Shown here piece after piece: positions 8,875-17,328 of a DNA stretch of 27,415 nucleotides. Position 1 is the stretch's first letter. Every line of letters begins with the position of its first letter. Origin of the DNA: Methanobacteriota archaeon (GTDB taxonomy: Archaea; Thermoplasmatota; Poseidoniia; Poseidoniales; Poseidoniaceae). The notes below the pieces were generated by a model. It did no database searches. It had not been told where the DNA came from and worked only from the letters and a program-made list of their open reading frames with translations. Both the position numbers and the translations under genes were made by a program. The DNA is taken from NCBI GenBank assembly GCA_002719475.1, contig PBHQ01000020.1:11528-38942 (forward strand), written 5' to 3'.

Positions 8875-11800
8875 ATGGTGGTGCCGAAGGCAGTAGCCGA
8901 ACTCGATGCAGTTGCTCTCGAGGAGTCACTGATGGAGGTCTGGAAACAAGAGAAGACCTTCGAACAGCAAGTAGAAAATCGCCGAACTGGACAACCATTC
9001 ATCTTTCTGGAAGGACCTCCAACCGCCAATGGAAAGCCAGGAATCCATCACGTTGTTGCTCGAACTTACAAGGACTTGGTATGTCGTTGGAAGGCGATGG
9101 AGGGGTATCTTGTCGAAAGAAAAGGTGGCTGGGATACCCACGGCCTTCCAGTTGAGATTGAAGTGCAGAAGCGCCTCGATTTGAAAAGCAATGAAGATAT
9201 CATCAAATTTGGCATGGAAGAATTCAACGAAGAATGTCGAAACAGCGTATGGACCTACGAGGATGCATGGCGTAAGATGACCGAAAGAATGGCCTTTTGG
9301 GTGGACCTAGACAACCCTTACATCACCCTGCACGATGAGTACATCGAATCCTGTTGGTGGGCTTTGTCTCAGATGTTCAAGAAGAAATTGCTGTTTCGAG
9401 GCCACAAAGTTCTACCTTACTGCCCTCAGACAGGGACCAGTTACTCAAGCCATGAAGTCGCACTTGGATACAAGGAAGTAGAAGAGCCATCAGTATATGT
9501 CAAATTCAAGTTAGTCGATGATACTGCATCCATACTTGCATGGACTACCACCCCGTGGACTCTACCCGGTAATGTCGGGCTTGCAGTAGGGCCTGATGTC
9601 GACTATATCCGAGTTCGAGTGACAACTCCTCCCGAAGGTTGGGATGGGCGCGGTGGTGCTGAAGTTGGCGAGGAGTTAATTCTAGCAAAAGATCTGTTCA
9701 AGGAAGTCATCAGGCATCATTGTGAAGTCGTCTCAGAACTGAAGGGTTCTGACCTATTGGGATTAGCTTATGAGCCATTATTCCCAGATGCTGTTGAAAG
9801 GGGAGATTCTACTACAGCGTGGACAATTCTTGGTGCAGATTGGGTTACTACCAGCGATGGTACCGGAGTAGTGCATACTGCCGTTATGTATGGTGAAGAT
9901 GACTACAACCTTGGAATGGAAATTGGCCTACCTGCTCAGCACACCGTTGGCATGGATGGAAATTTTGTTGAAGGTATTCATTCACAACTGGATGGCCGCT
10001 ATGTCAAGGATTGCGATGACATCATCATCGATCTATTGACTGACTTAGGATTGCTATACCGCGAAAAGATGTATACTCACGATTACCCGCATTGCTGGCG
10101 CACTGGTCACCCTCTTCTCTACTATGCAATGGACAGTTGGTTCGTGCAAATGACCGCTGTAAAGGACAGGCTCTTGGAATTCAACGAGCAAATTGAATGG
10201 GCTCCTGAAAACATTGGTACTGGCCGCTTCGGAGAATGGCTTCGCAATGTCAAAGATTGGGCTATCAGTAGAGAGAGATTCTGGGGTACGCCTTTGCCCG
10301 TTTGGATATGTGTAGACTGTGGATATCAGTATTGTATCGGTTCCAAACAGGAAATGTCTGAGATGATGACCTCTGATTCCAAGATGCCCCGTGACCTACA
10401 CCGACCATTTGTCGATGAGGTCAAATTGAATTGTCCTGAATGTGGAGAAAATATGGAGCGGGAGCAATTTGTAATGGACTGTTGGTTCGACTCTGGCTGT
10501 GCTACTTTCGCACAATGGCATCACCCATTCGCGGGAGAGGATAAGTTAGCAAATTCATTCCCTGTGGACTATATCTGTGAAGGTGTCGATCAAACTAGAG
10601 GATGGTTCTACACTCTCTTGGCAGTCTCGACCACAGTATTCGATGAAATCTGCTACAAACGCTGTCTTTCTCTTGGTTTAATCCTTGACAAAGAAGGAAA
10701 GAAGATGTCGAAATCCAAGGGCAATGTGGTCGATCCGTGGGATCACTTCAACCGTGAAGGTGCCGATGCAAGTCGATGGTACATGGTTAGTGCTGGAGCA
10801 CCTTGGAGCCCATTGAAGTTCGACCCGATGGGGGTGAGAGAAACCTATGCGCGTTTCTTCCTGACTTTGTGGAATGTCTATCGCTTCCATGCTGATTATG
10901 CCGCACTCGACGAGTTCAACCCTGAGAATTCCAAGGCCGAGGAAAGGTCGTTGTTAGACCGCTGGATTCTATCGCGAAGTAATGCGGTAGCTACCGAATT
11001 CCACCGGTTGCTGGAGACTTGGGACATCCACAAAGCCGCTCGAATCCTTGAGGGATTTGTGGTTGATGATCTATCCAACTGGTATGTTCGTCGCAGTCGT
11101 CGTCGGCTTTGGGAGGAGAATGAATCCAGCGACAAAGCCTCCTGCCAACATACCCTTCACGAAGTCCTAACCTTGGTATGCAGACTGGTCGCACCCATCT
11201 CACCCTACATGGTTGACTCAATCCATCGCAACCTACACGGCACCTCAGTGCATCTAGCCGATTGGCCAGTTACTGAATCCGGTTCAAGCCTTCCACCAAG
11301 AGACGAAGTGTTGGAAGCAAGAATGGCCTTAGTTAGACAACTTGCGGAGATGGGGCGTAAAATCAGAGTTGAGGCAAAAAGGCGACAACGACTACCTTGT
11401 GCGGAAGGATGGATTGTGGGCGGGCCAGACCTTTCTAACATGCATGACCTTTTGGCCGAGGAACTCAACGTGGAAAATATCTCCATCGAGCAGGATTTGG
11501 ATCGTTTTCAGAGAGTCGAAATCTTGCCCAATCGCAAAAGTTTGGGCCGTAAAGCACGGCAAGATTTACCGCAAGTTCTCGAAGGTTTGGATGCTCTTTC
11601 CGATCATGAAGTGGCTCTCGAAGATATTCGTTCGGGGCGTATGACAATCGCAGGGTACCTCATAGAAGAGGAAGATATCGAAGTACGAAGAGTAGAGAGA
11701 ACTGGTTATTCCGCGATGACCGTTGAAGTCAGCGAAAATGAGGTCAGTGTAGATGTTTCTCTAGTTCTTGACATGAGTCTAGACGATGCACTGCTATCAA

Positions 11801-12060
11801 AGGGCTTGGCTAGAGAGATTATCCGCCGCATTCAATCACAACGCAAGGAAATGGACCTTGAAATGGAGGCAACTATCGAACTCGAAGTGTGGTTAGATGA
11901 GAATTGCCCGGAATTAGTCGAGTACGACTGGGCGCATCTTTGCCATGAAACTAGAGCCAGTAAAGCCAACAAAAGCATCGGCGAAGGGCCCGCAGATGCG
12001 ATATTTTTCGAAGTCGATGGAGCTAATATCTCATTCAAGATTTTCAAGCATGAAATTTGA
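8875..12060 (+). CDS. ileS: Isoleucyl-tRNA synthetase
   Basis: This class I enzyme charges tRNA-Ile with isoleucine. The ATG-started protein has 1061 residues, normal for the long archaeal/eukaryotic-like type. The HIGH region reads PPTANGKPGIHHVVAR at about 48-63, a PGIHH variant also known in some type-2 IleRS. The KMSKS loop is intact as KEGKKMSKSKGN. Between them lie the editing domain (AWTTTPWTLPGN, and GTGVVHTAVMYGEDDYNLG) and a Cys-rich knuckle (WICVDCGYQYC and LNCPECGE). A typical anticodon-binding helical region and a C-terminal domain follow. The frame also offers a TTG start at 8845, which would put the palindrome inside the gene. ATG 8875 gives the usual short N-terminus and is preferred. 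The gene is divergent from the surface protein and convergent with aceE, separated by 31 bases. Confidence 0.96.
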   Translation: MVVPKAVAELDAVALEESLMEVWKQEKTFEQQVENRRTGQPFIFLEGPPTANGKPGIHHVVARTYKDLVCRWKAMEGYLVERKGGWDTHGLPVEIEVQKRLDLKSNEDIIKFGMEEFNEECRNSVWTYEDAWRKMTERMAFWVDLDNPYITLHDEYIESCWWALSQMFKKKLLFRGHKVLPYCPQTGTSYSSHEVALGYKEVEEPSVYVKFKLVDDTASILAWTTTPWTLPGNVGLAVGPDVDYIRVRVTTPPEGWDGRGGAEVGEELILAKDLFKEVIRHHCEVVSELKGSDLLGLAYEPLFPDAVERGDSTTAWTILGADWVTTSDGTGVVHTAVMYGEDDYNLGMEIGLPAQHTVGMDGNFVEGIHSQLDGRYVKDCDDIIIDLLTDLGLLYREKMYTHDYPHCWRTGHPLLYYAMDSWFVQMTAVKDRLLEFNEQIEWAPENIGTGRFGEWLRNVKDWAISRERFWGTPLPVWICVDCGYQYCIGSKQEMSEMMTSDSKMPRDLHRPFVDEVKLNCPECGENMEREQFVMDCWFDSGCATFAQWHHPFAGEDKLANSFPVDYICEGVDQTRGWFYTLLAVSTTVFDEICYKRCLSLGLILDKEGKKMSKSKGNVVDPWDHFNREGADASRWYMVSAGAPWSPLKFDPMGVRETYARFFLTLWNVYRFHADYAALDEFNPENSKAEERSLLDRWILSRSNAVATEFHRLLETWDIHKAARILEGFVVDDLSNWYVRRSRRRLWEENESSDKASCQHTLHEVLTLVCRLVAPISPYMVDSIHRNLHGTSVHLADWPVTESGSSLPPRDEVLEARMALVRQLAEMGRKIRVEAKRRQRLPCAEGWIVGGPDLSNMHDLLAEELNVENISIEQDLDRFQRVEILPNRKSLGRKARQDLPQVLEGLDALSDHEVALEDIRSGRMTIAGYLIEEEDIEVRRVERTGYSAMTVEVSENEVSVDVSLVLDMSLDDALLSKGLAREIIRRIQSQRKEMDLEMEATIELEVWLDENCPELVEYDWAHLCHETRASKANKSIGEGPADAIFFEVDGANISFKIFKHEI

Positions 12061-12091
12061 TTACCTAAATGATTAGAAGCCCGTAATCGAA

Positions 12092-14761
12092 CTAAATCAA
12101 GGTACGATCTTCTCTTTCAGTTGAGACTTTGAACTCCCTAATTGCATTATCAAAAACACTACTCTCAATTTCACCACGACGCACTAGCGAGGACAGAGTT
12201 GCCAGAACTATGTGCTCCGCATCAATTTCGAAAAACCTCCTAAGTGCTTCACGAGTATCAGAACGGCCAAATCCATCTGTACCTAGAACAACGTAATCTC
12301 CGCCAACCCATTGCCGAATCAAATCTGGAACTGCTATCATGTTATCACTAACTGCGACGGTTGTTCCAACACTTTCATCCAAATGTTCTGCAACCCATGA
12401 AATACGAGTATCTTTAGTTGGATGAAGTCGATTCCACCGTTCAATATCTGCCGCTTCACGTCGTAACTCCCCATAGGAAGTAACTGACCAAATCTCACAT
12501 GAAATATCTCTTTCTTCAAGCATCTTGGCTGCTTTTTCAACTTGCAACATGATCGGGCCTGAACCCAATAGCCTAACGCTTGGGTTTTCAGTGCCACTTA
12601 TTCGATAAAGGCCTCGCAAAATACCTTCATCCGAATCTGAGGGTTTCGCAGGCATTGAGTGATTTTCATTGTAGACAGTGATGTAATAGATGACATCTTT
12701 TTCATCCACATACATTTCTTGAATCCCATTTTTGATAATCGCTGATAATTCGTAAGCATATGCAGGATCCCATGCACGAATTGCAGGATTAGTTATCGCC
12801 ATCAAATGAGAATGACCATCTTGGTGCTGCAATCCTTCACCATTCAAAGTGGTACGACCCGCCGTGGCTCCAATCAGGAAACCTCTTGCACGGCTATCTG
12901 CAGCAGACCAAATCAAATCTGCAACTCTTTGAAAACCAAACATGGAGTAATATATGTAAAATGGAATTGTGGCACATACTTGAGTTGAATATGACGTAGC
13001 GCTAGCTATGAATGTTGACATTGCTCCGGCTTCATTGATTCCTTCTTCGAGTATCTGACCAGTATTGCTTTCTTTGTATTTCATTAAAACAGAATGGTCC
13101 ACAGGTTTGTACAATTGCCCCTCTGGAGCATATATTCCAAATTCGCTGAATAGTGGATCCATTCCAAATGTTCTCGCTTCATCGGGTACTATTGGAACTA
13201 CATATTTTCCAAAATCTCCAGATTTCATCAAACTGCGCAACAAACGTACAAACACCATCGTAGTACTCACCTGAAGCGTGCCTTTTGTACCCGTGTCAAA
13301 TTCAGCATAAGTGTCATCTTCAGGTATTGATATGGCAACATTTTGATTCCTACGTTCTGGTAAAAATCCACCCAATCGCTTGCGTTGTTCAAGTAAATAA
13401 TCGACTTCCTCTGGGAAATCCTTTGGATGAAGATATGGTAATTTTTCCAATTCGGAATCTGTGAATTTCAATCCCATATCATCTCGTATAAATTTCAATA
13501 CTTCTTGGTCCGCCTTCTTTTTGCCATGAGTAGAATTTCTGCCAGCAAATGTCGGCCCTAAACCCCATCCTTTTATGGTCCTAGCAAGAATGACTGTTGG
13601 CTCACCTTTGTGCTCTATTGCGGCTGAATATGCAGCATAGATCTTTATTGGGTCATGACCTCCTAAATCACTGGCTAAAGCCTCTAGCTCAACATCTGAA
13701 AGATGAGAAACCATCGCTGCTAGTTCAGGAGTATCAAAAAGATCAGAACGAATTGTCGCACCATCAGCGGTCATAATTCTCTGTTCATCTCCATCGACAA
13801 TAGACTCTAATCGCATAGCCAATTTTCCATCTACATCCTTAGCGAATAAATCATCCCAAGATGAACCCCACAAGCACTTGATGACATTCCAACCGGCACC
13901 AGTAAATCTTGAAGATAGTTCTTGTATTATCTTGCTATTACCCCTTACTGGCCCATCTAAACGCTGCAAATTACAATTGATGACCATCACTATATTGTCC
14001 AATTTTTCTCTAGATGCAAGAGTCAATTCAGAAAGCGACTCTGGCTCATCTGATTCTCCATCTCCCATGAAATACCAAGAAGTTGTTTCAGATGTATCAA
14101 CCAAATCTCGATTATGTAGATAGCGATTAAAGCGCGCTTGACGTATTGCAGTCATTGCTCCAAGGCCCATACTTACACAAGGATATTCCCAATAATCAGG
14201 CATTAATCGAGGATGTGGGTATGAAGACAATCCAACATTGAATGCCTCTTGACGGAAATTCTCGATGCGCGCTTCATCCATTCTTCCCTCAATCCATGCC
14301 CGCGAATATAATCCCGGACTAGCATGCCCTTGCCAATAGACATGATCGCCATTTCCAGATCCATCTTTGCCTCGGAAAAAATGATTCAATCCAACTTCCC
14401 ACAGATGTGCAGTACTAGCATAAGTGGAAATGTGTCCTCCTATGCCTTCGAAGAATTTGTTTCCACGAGTCACCATCATCATCGCATTCCAACGAATGAG
14501 ATCTAGAACTTTTGATTCCATATTCAAATCGCCAGGATATGTTGGCTGATCGTTTGGATGTATTGTATTGACATACGCGGTATTCGTCAAACTTCCGACT
14601 GGCACCCCTATTGATTTCGCTAAGGATACTGTTTCATGCAACAAGAACCTCGCACGATATGGGCCTGAATGTTGTTCAACTGCAATAATTGAATCACACC
14701 ATTCCTCTGTTTCCTCTTCATCTGAATCAGGGAGAGAATTAAGATTGCCATCTCCTACCAT
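12092..14761 (-). CDS. aceE: Pyruvate dehydrogenase E1 component, homodimeric bacterial type
   Basis: This enzyme decarboxylates pyruvate with thiamine diphosphate and acetylates the lipoyl group of E2. From ATG 14761 it has 889 residues, close to the 887 of E. coli AceE, and I recognise it along its whole length. The thiamine diphosphate motif is GDGESDEPES at about 233 with VINCNLQRLDGPV about 25 residues later. Other family blocks are VYWQGHASPG, GGHDPIKIYAA, DEARTFGMDPLF, FYIYYSMFGFQRVADLIW, TTLNGEGLQHQDGHSH and VLGTDGFGRSDTREALRRFFE. The frame stays open up to 14974, but the strong GGAGG site and family length fix the start. A hand count of six 60-base blocks gave about 41% GC here against about 49% in ileS. 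This and the bacterial protein type suggest transfer from bacteria. No E2 or E3 gene is nearby. Confidence 0.96.
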   Translation of the reverse strand: MVGDGNLNSLPDSDEEETEEWCDSIIAVEQHSGPYRARFLLHETVSLAKSIGVPVGSLTNTAYVNTIHPNDQPTYPGDLNMESKVLDLIRWNAMMMVTRGNKFFEGIGGHISTYASTAHLWEVGLNHFFRGKDGSGNGDHVYWQGHASPGLYSRAWIEGRMDEARIENFRQEAFNVGLSSYPHPRLMPDYWEYPCVSMGLGAMTAIRQARFNRYLHNRDLVDTSETTSWYFMGDGESDEPESLSELTLASREKLDNIVMVINCNLQRLDGPVRGNSKIIQELSSRFTGAGWNVIKCLWGSSWDDLFAKDVDGKLAMRLESIVDGDEQRIMTADGATIRSDLFDTPELAAMVSHLSDVELEALASDLGGHDPIKIYAAYSAAIEHKGEPTVILARTIKGWGLGPTFAGRNSTHGKKKADQEVLKFIRDDMGLKFTDSELEKLPYLHPKDFPEEVDYLLEQRKRLGGFLPERRNQNVAISIPEDDTYAEFDTGTKGTLQVSTTMVFVRLLRSLMKSGDFGKYVVPIVPDEARTFGMDPLFSEFGIYAPEGQLYKPVDHSVLMKYKESNTGQILEEGINEAGAMSTFIASATSYSTQVCATIPFYIYYSMFGFQRVADLIWSAADSRARGFLIGATAGRTTLNGEGLQHQDGHSHLMAITNPAIRAWDPAYAYELSAIIKNGIQEMYVDEKDVIYYITVYNENHSMPAKPSDSDEGILRGLYRISGTENPSVRLLGSGPIMLQVEKAAKMLEERDISCEIWSVTSYGELRREAADIERWNRLHPTKDTRISWVAEHLDESVGTTVAVSDNMIAVPDLIRQWVGGDYVVLGTDGFGRSDTREALRRFFEIDAEHIVLATLSSLVRRGEIESSVFDNAIREFKVSTEREDRTLI

Positions 14762-14768
14762 TGCATTG

Positions 14769-14776
14769 CCTCCTTT
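14769..14776 (-). promoter_or_regulatory. Shine-Dalgarno site of aceE
   Basis: The minus strand reads AAAGGAGG, ending 7 bases before ATG 14761. It is the strongest ribosome-binding site in the window and decides the aceE start against the upstream in-frame extension. A second ATG closer to the site (14766) is out of frame. Confidence 0.7.
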
Positions 14777-14806
14777 TTTGGTTGAATCATTGAGACTTAG
14801 AACAAC

Positions 14807-14825
14807 AACTGCCCTAAGGGCAGTT
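14807..14825. promoter_or_regulatory. 19-bp perfect palindrome between aceE and a small membrane gene
   Basis: The sequence is AACTGCCCT-A-AGGGCAGTT: perfect 9-base arms around a single A. It lies 45 bases before the aceE start and 6 bases before the divergent ATG at 14832. Size, symmetry and position are those of a dimeric repressor operator able to control both genes. No regulator gene is adjacent, so the binding protein is unknown. Confidence 0.5.
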
Positions 14826-14831
14826 CCGGGT

Positions 14832-15098
14832 ATGATGGTGCCTTTATCACAATTCGCCAAAGAGCATGGAACCATCCGGCTCAGATTTGAAAAACTCAAT
14901 GGCTTGTCAAAGTACATGGAAGGCGACGATGCTGTGCGGACGCTGCTGTTGACAGTCATCCCGTCATCCTTCACTTTCTTGATATCTTGGTGGTTAAGCG
15001 GTTCAATGACTCTCGGAAGTGGATTGACTGCAGTACAGATTCTTGCAACTATGGTGTATCTCGACTTGCAAGAGAAGAGACGGCAAAGCGATAACTAA
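14832..15098 (+). CDS. Small two-span membrane protein
   Basis: This is an 88-residue hypothetical protein. A polar N-terminal part of about 35 residues is followed by two probable membrane helices (VRTLLLTVIPSSFTFLISWW and LGSGLTAVQILATMVYL) and a charged C-terminus (DLQEKRRQSDN). The frame is open further upstream to 14568, but that part is antisense to the aceE coding region. I therefore start at the tandem ATGs 14832/14835, just after the palindrome. There is no clear Shine-Dalgarno, so the transcript may be leaderless. It is divergent from aceE and overlaps the convergent lipoprotein gene by 4 bases. I do not recognise a family. Being intergenic, hydrophobic in a patterned way and placed in a divergent promoter makes it likely to be real. 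Confidence 0.6.
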   Translation: MMVPLSQFAKEHGTIRLRFEKLNGLSKYMEGDDAVRTLLLTVIPSSFTFLISWWLSGSMTLGSGLTAVQILATMVYLDLQEKRRQSDN

Positions 15099-16621
15099 CC
15101 ATAATCCGGCATGATTTGTTCTATTGCAAACAACGGATCTGGGTCCGTTGAGTCATGGTAAGCGATGACTGAGCCTCCATCGTTCAGTATGGTTATGCTG
15201 GCAAAATCAAAGCGGATATCATTACCTGCTCCACTGGTCGAATCAAGGTCCCCCAATCCAATGAATGTTATACTGTCTGCGTAGAGATTCTCAGAATATT
15301 CTCGGATATGTAATACGACATCTACATCAGGCCCTGCGGCGCTTTGATACCTGATATTCAATATAGCAAGATCGTGTTGACCACTGAGGTGGAATTCCCA
15401 CTCTTCAATGTCTGCAGCAAGTCCAGTCAGATCGTAGGTAGCATTGACCCAATTCTGCCCGCCATCCCATGACAATTGATGAGCGAAGGTCAGGCCACTG
15501 CGAGATACGCAATGCAGACCTCCTTTGGATTCAAAGGAGCAGTATTCTGAAGGAAGACCTTCATCGTCAACCTGATGTCTATACCATTCCCCAATCCACA
15601 TCCCACCTTCAATCAGTCCAGGGTCTGCAATCCAACTGAATGTGGTTCCAAGATATGCATCATCTCCATTGTCGAAATAATTCGGGAAGAGCAAACCTCC
15701 GTCGGGAATTGGGAATGCTCTCATCTCCTTGTGCGGCTTGGTGAAATCCCACTCGACACCTAGTTCTCCAGGTTCTAGATTCAACTCAATCATGTCTAGA
15801 TTCTCACTACGTCCTGGGAAAGATATCGGGTAATAGTTGAGGCCATCCAAGGAAACCTGACCGCCTACATTCTGAGTTTGATGCCAGAAATTGGAGATGA
15901 CAAAACTGCCCCAGTCATTGTCGCCGATGTTAGAAGACACTGGTCCTGCAATCTCAACTTGCCATGAACGATCGTAGAATGGTTCTGTAATTCGATTATA
16001 GCACCAACTCCACTGGTCTTGTTCAGCATCGTGCAAGAATGCATAGAATTTGTCCAGTTTGAGGTCTAGACCAACGTATGGGAACCAACCCATGGAAATC
16101 AAATCGCCATTCACAGCTTGAACTATACTGCCCTCACCCAAACCCTCCTGTCCAGGAGCAGTTGGAGCGGGGGTACGGCAGCGCGAATCCGGAATTACAG
16201 TTGGCAGATATGTACCCCACTCATGCCCCCTATCATGAGTCCATACGGGGTATTCTCCACCAAAATTCAGAATGCTTCCTTCCTTGGTGGCAGCGATATA
16301 ATGTTCACAACAATTGCCACCATGATTCTTGTCAAATACTGCCCAAGAGTAACTATTCGCATGGCTCTCATTCAACATTTGTTGAATGAAGTTTGGATCA
16401 TTGAGTTTGGAGAAATTATCGACATAGGCCAAATCTAACGAAAGGAAATCTCTCAGGTCGGGTAGATTCGACATGCCCGAATCAATCTGTACATGGTCGG
16501 AGAAAGCATCTGTTTCTTCAACATCCTCTGCGGCCAATACTTCATCACCCGATAAACAACCACTGAGCACCATGAAAACGGCAACGAGCAAAGAAAAAAT
16601 CGCCTTCACCCTCGGGGTCAT
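15095..16621 (-). CDS. Secreted lipoprotein with BNR/sialidase-like repeats
   Basis: From ATG 16621 the protein has 508 residues and begins with a lipoprotein signal: a basic start, the hydrophobic stretch AIFSLLVAVFMV, then the lipobox LSGC with C22 as the expected lipidated residue. An upstream TTG (16666) would add 15 polar residues before the signal and is less likely. The mature part has an acidic linker to about residue 50 and then a Trp- and Gly-rich beta protein. Motifs such as GGEYPVWTHDRGHEWG, DGLNYYPISF and FAHQLSWDGGQNWVNATY recall BNR (Asp-box) repeats of sialidase-like propellers. I see no sialidase catalytic set, so the function is unknown; glycan binding is possible. It is the last gene of a leftward unit behind the phosphodiesterase. 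Confidence 0.72.
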   Translation of the reverse strand: MTPRVKAIFSLLVAVFMVLSGCLSGDEVLAAEDVEETDAFSDHVQIDSGMSNLPDLRDFLSLDLAYVDNFSKLNDPNFIQQMLNESHANSYSWAVFDKNHGGNCCEHYIAATKEGSILNFGGEYPVWTHDRGHEWGTYLPTVIPDSRCRTPAPTAPGQEGLGEGSIVQAVNGDLISMGWFPYVGLDLKLDKFYAFLHDAEQDQWSWCYNRITEPFYDRSWQVEIAGPVSSNIGDNDWGSFVISNFWHQTQNVGGQVSLDGLNYYPISFPGRSENLDMIELNLEPGELGVEWDFTKPHKEMRAFPIPDGGLLFPNYFDNGDDAYLGTTFSWIADPGLIEGGMWIGEWYRHQVDDEGLPSEYCSFESKGGLHCVSRSGLTFAHQLSWDGGQNWVNATYDLTGLAADIEEWEFHLSGQHDLAILNIRYQSAAGPDVDVVLHIREYSENLYADSITFIGLGDLDSTSGAGNDIRFDFASITILNDGGSVIAYHDSTDPDPLFAIEQIMPDYG

Positions 16622-16666
16622 GTGCCGACCTGTAGGCGGCTGTATATCTTGATTGGGATTCAACAA

Positions 16667-17269
16667 TCAACGCTTGGATAGCGGTCCTAGACCAAGAACG
16701 AACATCATCCTACCAACAGGGTTACTATGCGCCTTGAAAAGATCAACATGATGCAAACCTACTCTACAGACAGCAAGACCTCGGCTGGAGAAGGCCTTGT
16801 GCCAACGCTCTCTCTCCTCATTTGGGAAAATCTTACGGAAACGTTCTTTCCATGCGATAACTTTGCAATTCCAACCATACTTATCCTTAGCATCAGCCAC
16901 TAGTTCGATGAATTTCATCTTCCCCTCTTCGGAATGCAAACTCTTGATCTCAACTCTGACTGGTTTCTCAGTCTTCCCCAATGCTTCAAGAACTTGAGAA
17001 AGGGTTGGTATCTCGAGATCGTGTTCCTCCAAAGCAACTCTTCTGATTTCATTAGCGTTCAATTTCTGAAGTGGAATCGACTTACCATCTCGATTGATAA
17101 AATCATCATGATAAACCACTAATTCTCCATCTTTGGCCTCATGAACATCAAATTCCCAATACTTGAATTTCTTGTGTACTTGAAGCCCCCTAGCGGACCT
17201 CAGACATTGCAGAGTATTCCCTGCGTGGGGGAGAACGTCGCCCCCAAGTCGGTGACCGAGATTACCCAT
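16667..17269 (-). CDS. Short glycerophosphodiester phosphodiesterase-family protein
   Basis: The N-terminal half carries the GDPD signature. It has an HR at the start (LGHRLGGDV), then N-T-L where the family has ENTL (Glu replaced by Gly), E-x-D as YWEFDV, the second His in VVYHDD, and the later metal Glu in PVRVEIKS. So both catalytic His and all three expected acidic metal ligands are present. The protein has 200 residues from ATG 17269, shorter than the usual 230-260. The C-terminal half after the VEIKS strand is divergent and lacks the usual WTVN strand. It could hydrolyse glycerophosphodiesters to sn-glycerol phosphate, or act on another phosphodiester. No signal peptide is seen, so it is cytoplasmic. 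A TTG at 17314 in the same frame is a weaker start. It lies between the thioredoxin-like and lipoprotein genes. Confidence 0.72.
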   Translation of the reverse strand: MGNLGHRLGGDVLPHAGNTLQCLRSARGLQVHKKFKYWEFDVHEAKDGELVVYHDDFINRDGKSIPLQKLNANEIRRVALEEHDLEIPTLSQVLEALGKTEKPVRVEIKSLHSEEGKMKFIELVADAKDKYGWNCKVIAWKERFRKIFPNEERERWHKAFSSRGLAVCRVGLHHVDLFKAHSNPVGRMMFVLGLGPLSKR

Positions 17270-17328
17270 TGGCAAACACAGGGAGGCCTTCGGACTTGAA
17301 CCCGTCGGTTTCAAACCGCATCAATTCG

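Noticed and set aside
14770..14779. A run of T on the plus strand that could be a terminator.
   Set aside because: It is the complement of the A-rich sequence just before the aceE Shine-Dalgarno, in a promoter region, and no gene ends there on the plus strand.
14568..14831. In-frame upstream extension of the small membrane protein.
   Set aside because: It is antisense to the aceE N-terminus and has no patterned composition; the tandem ATGs at 14832 follow immediately after the palindrome.
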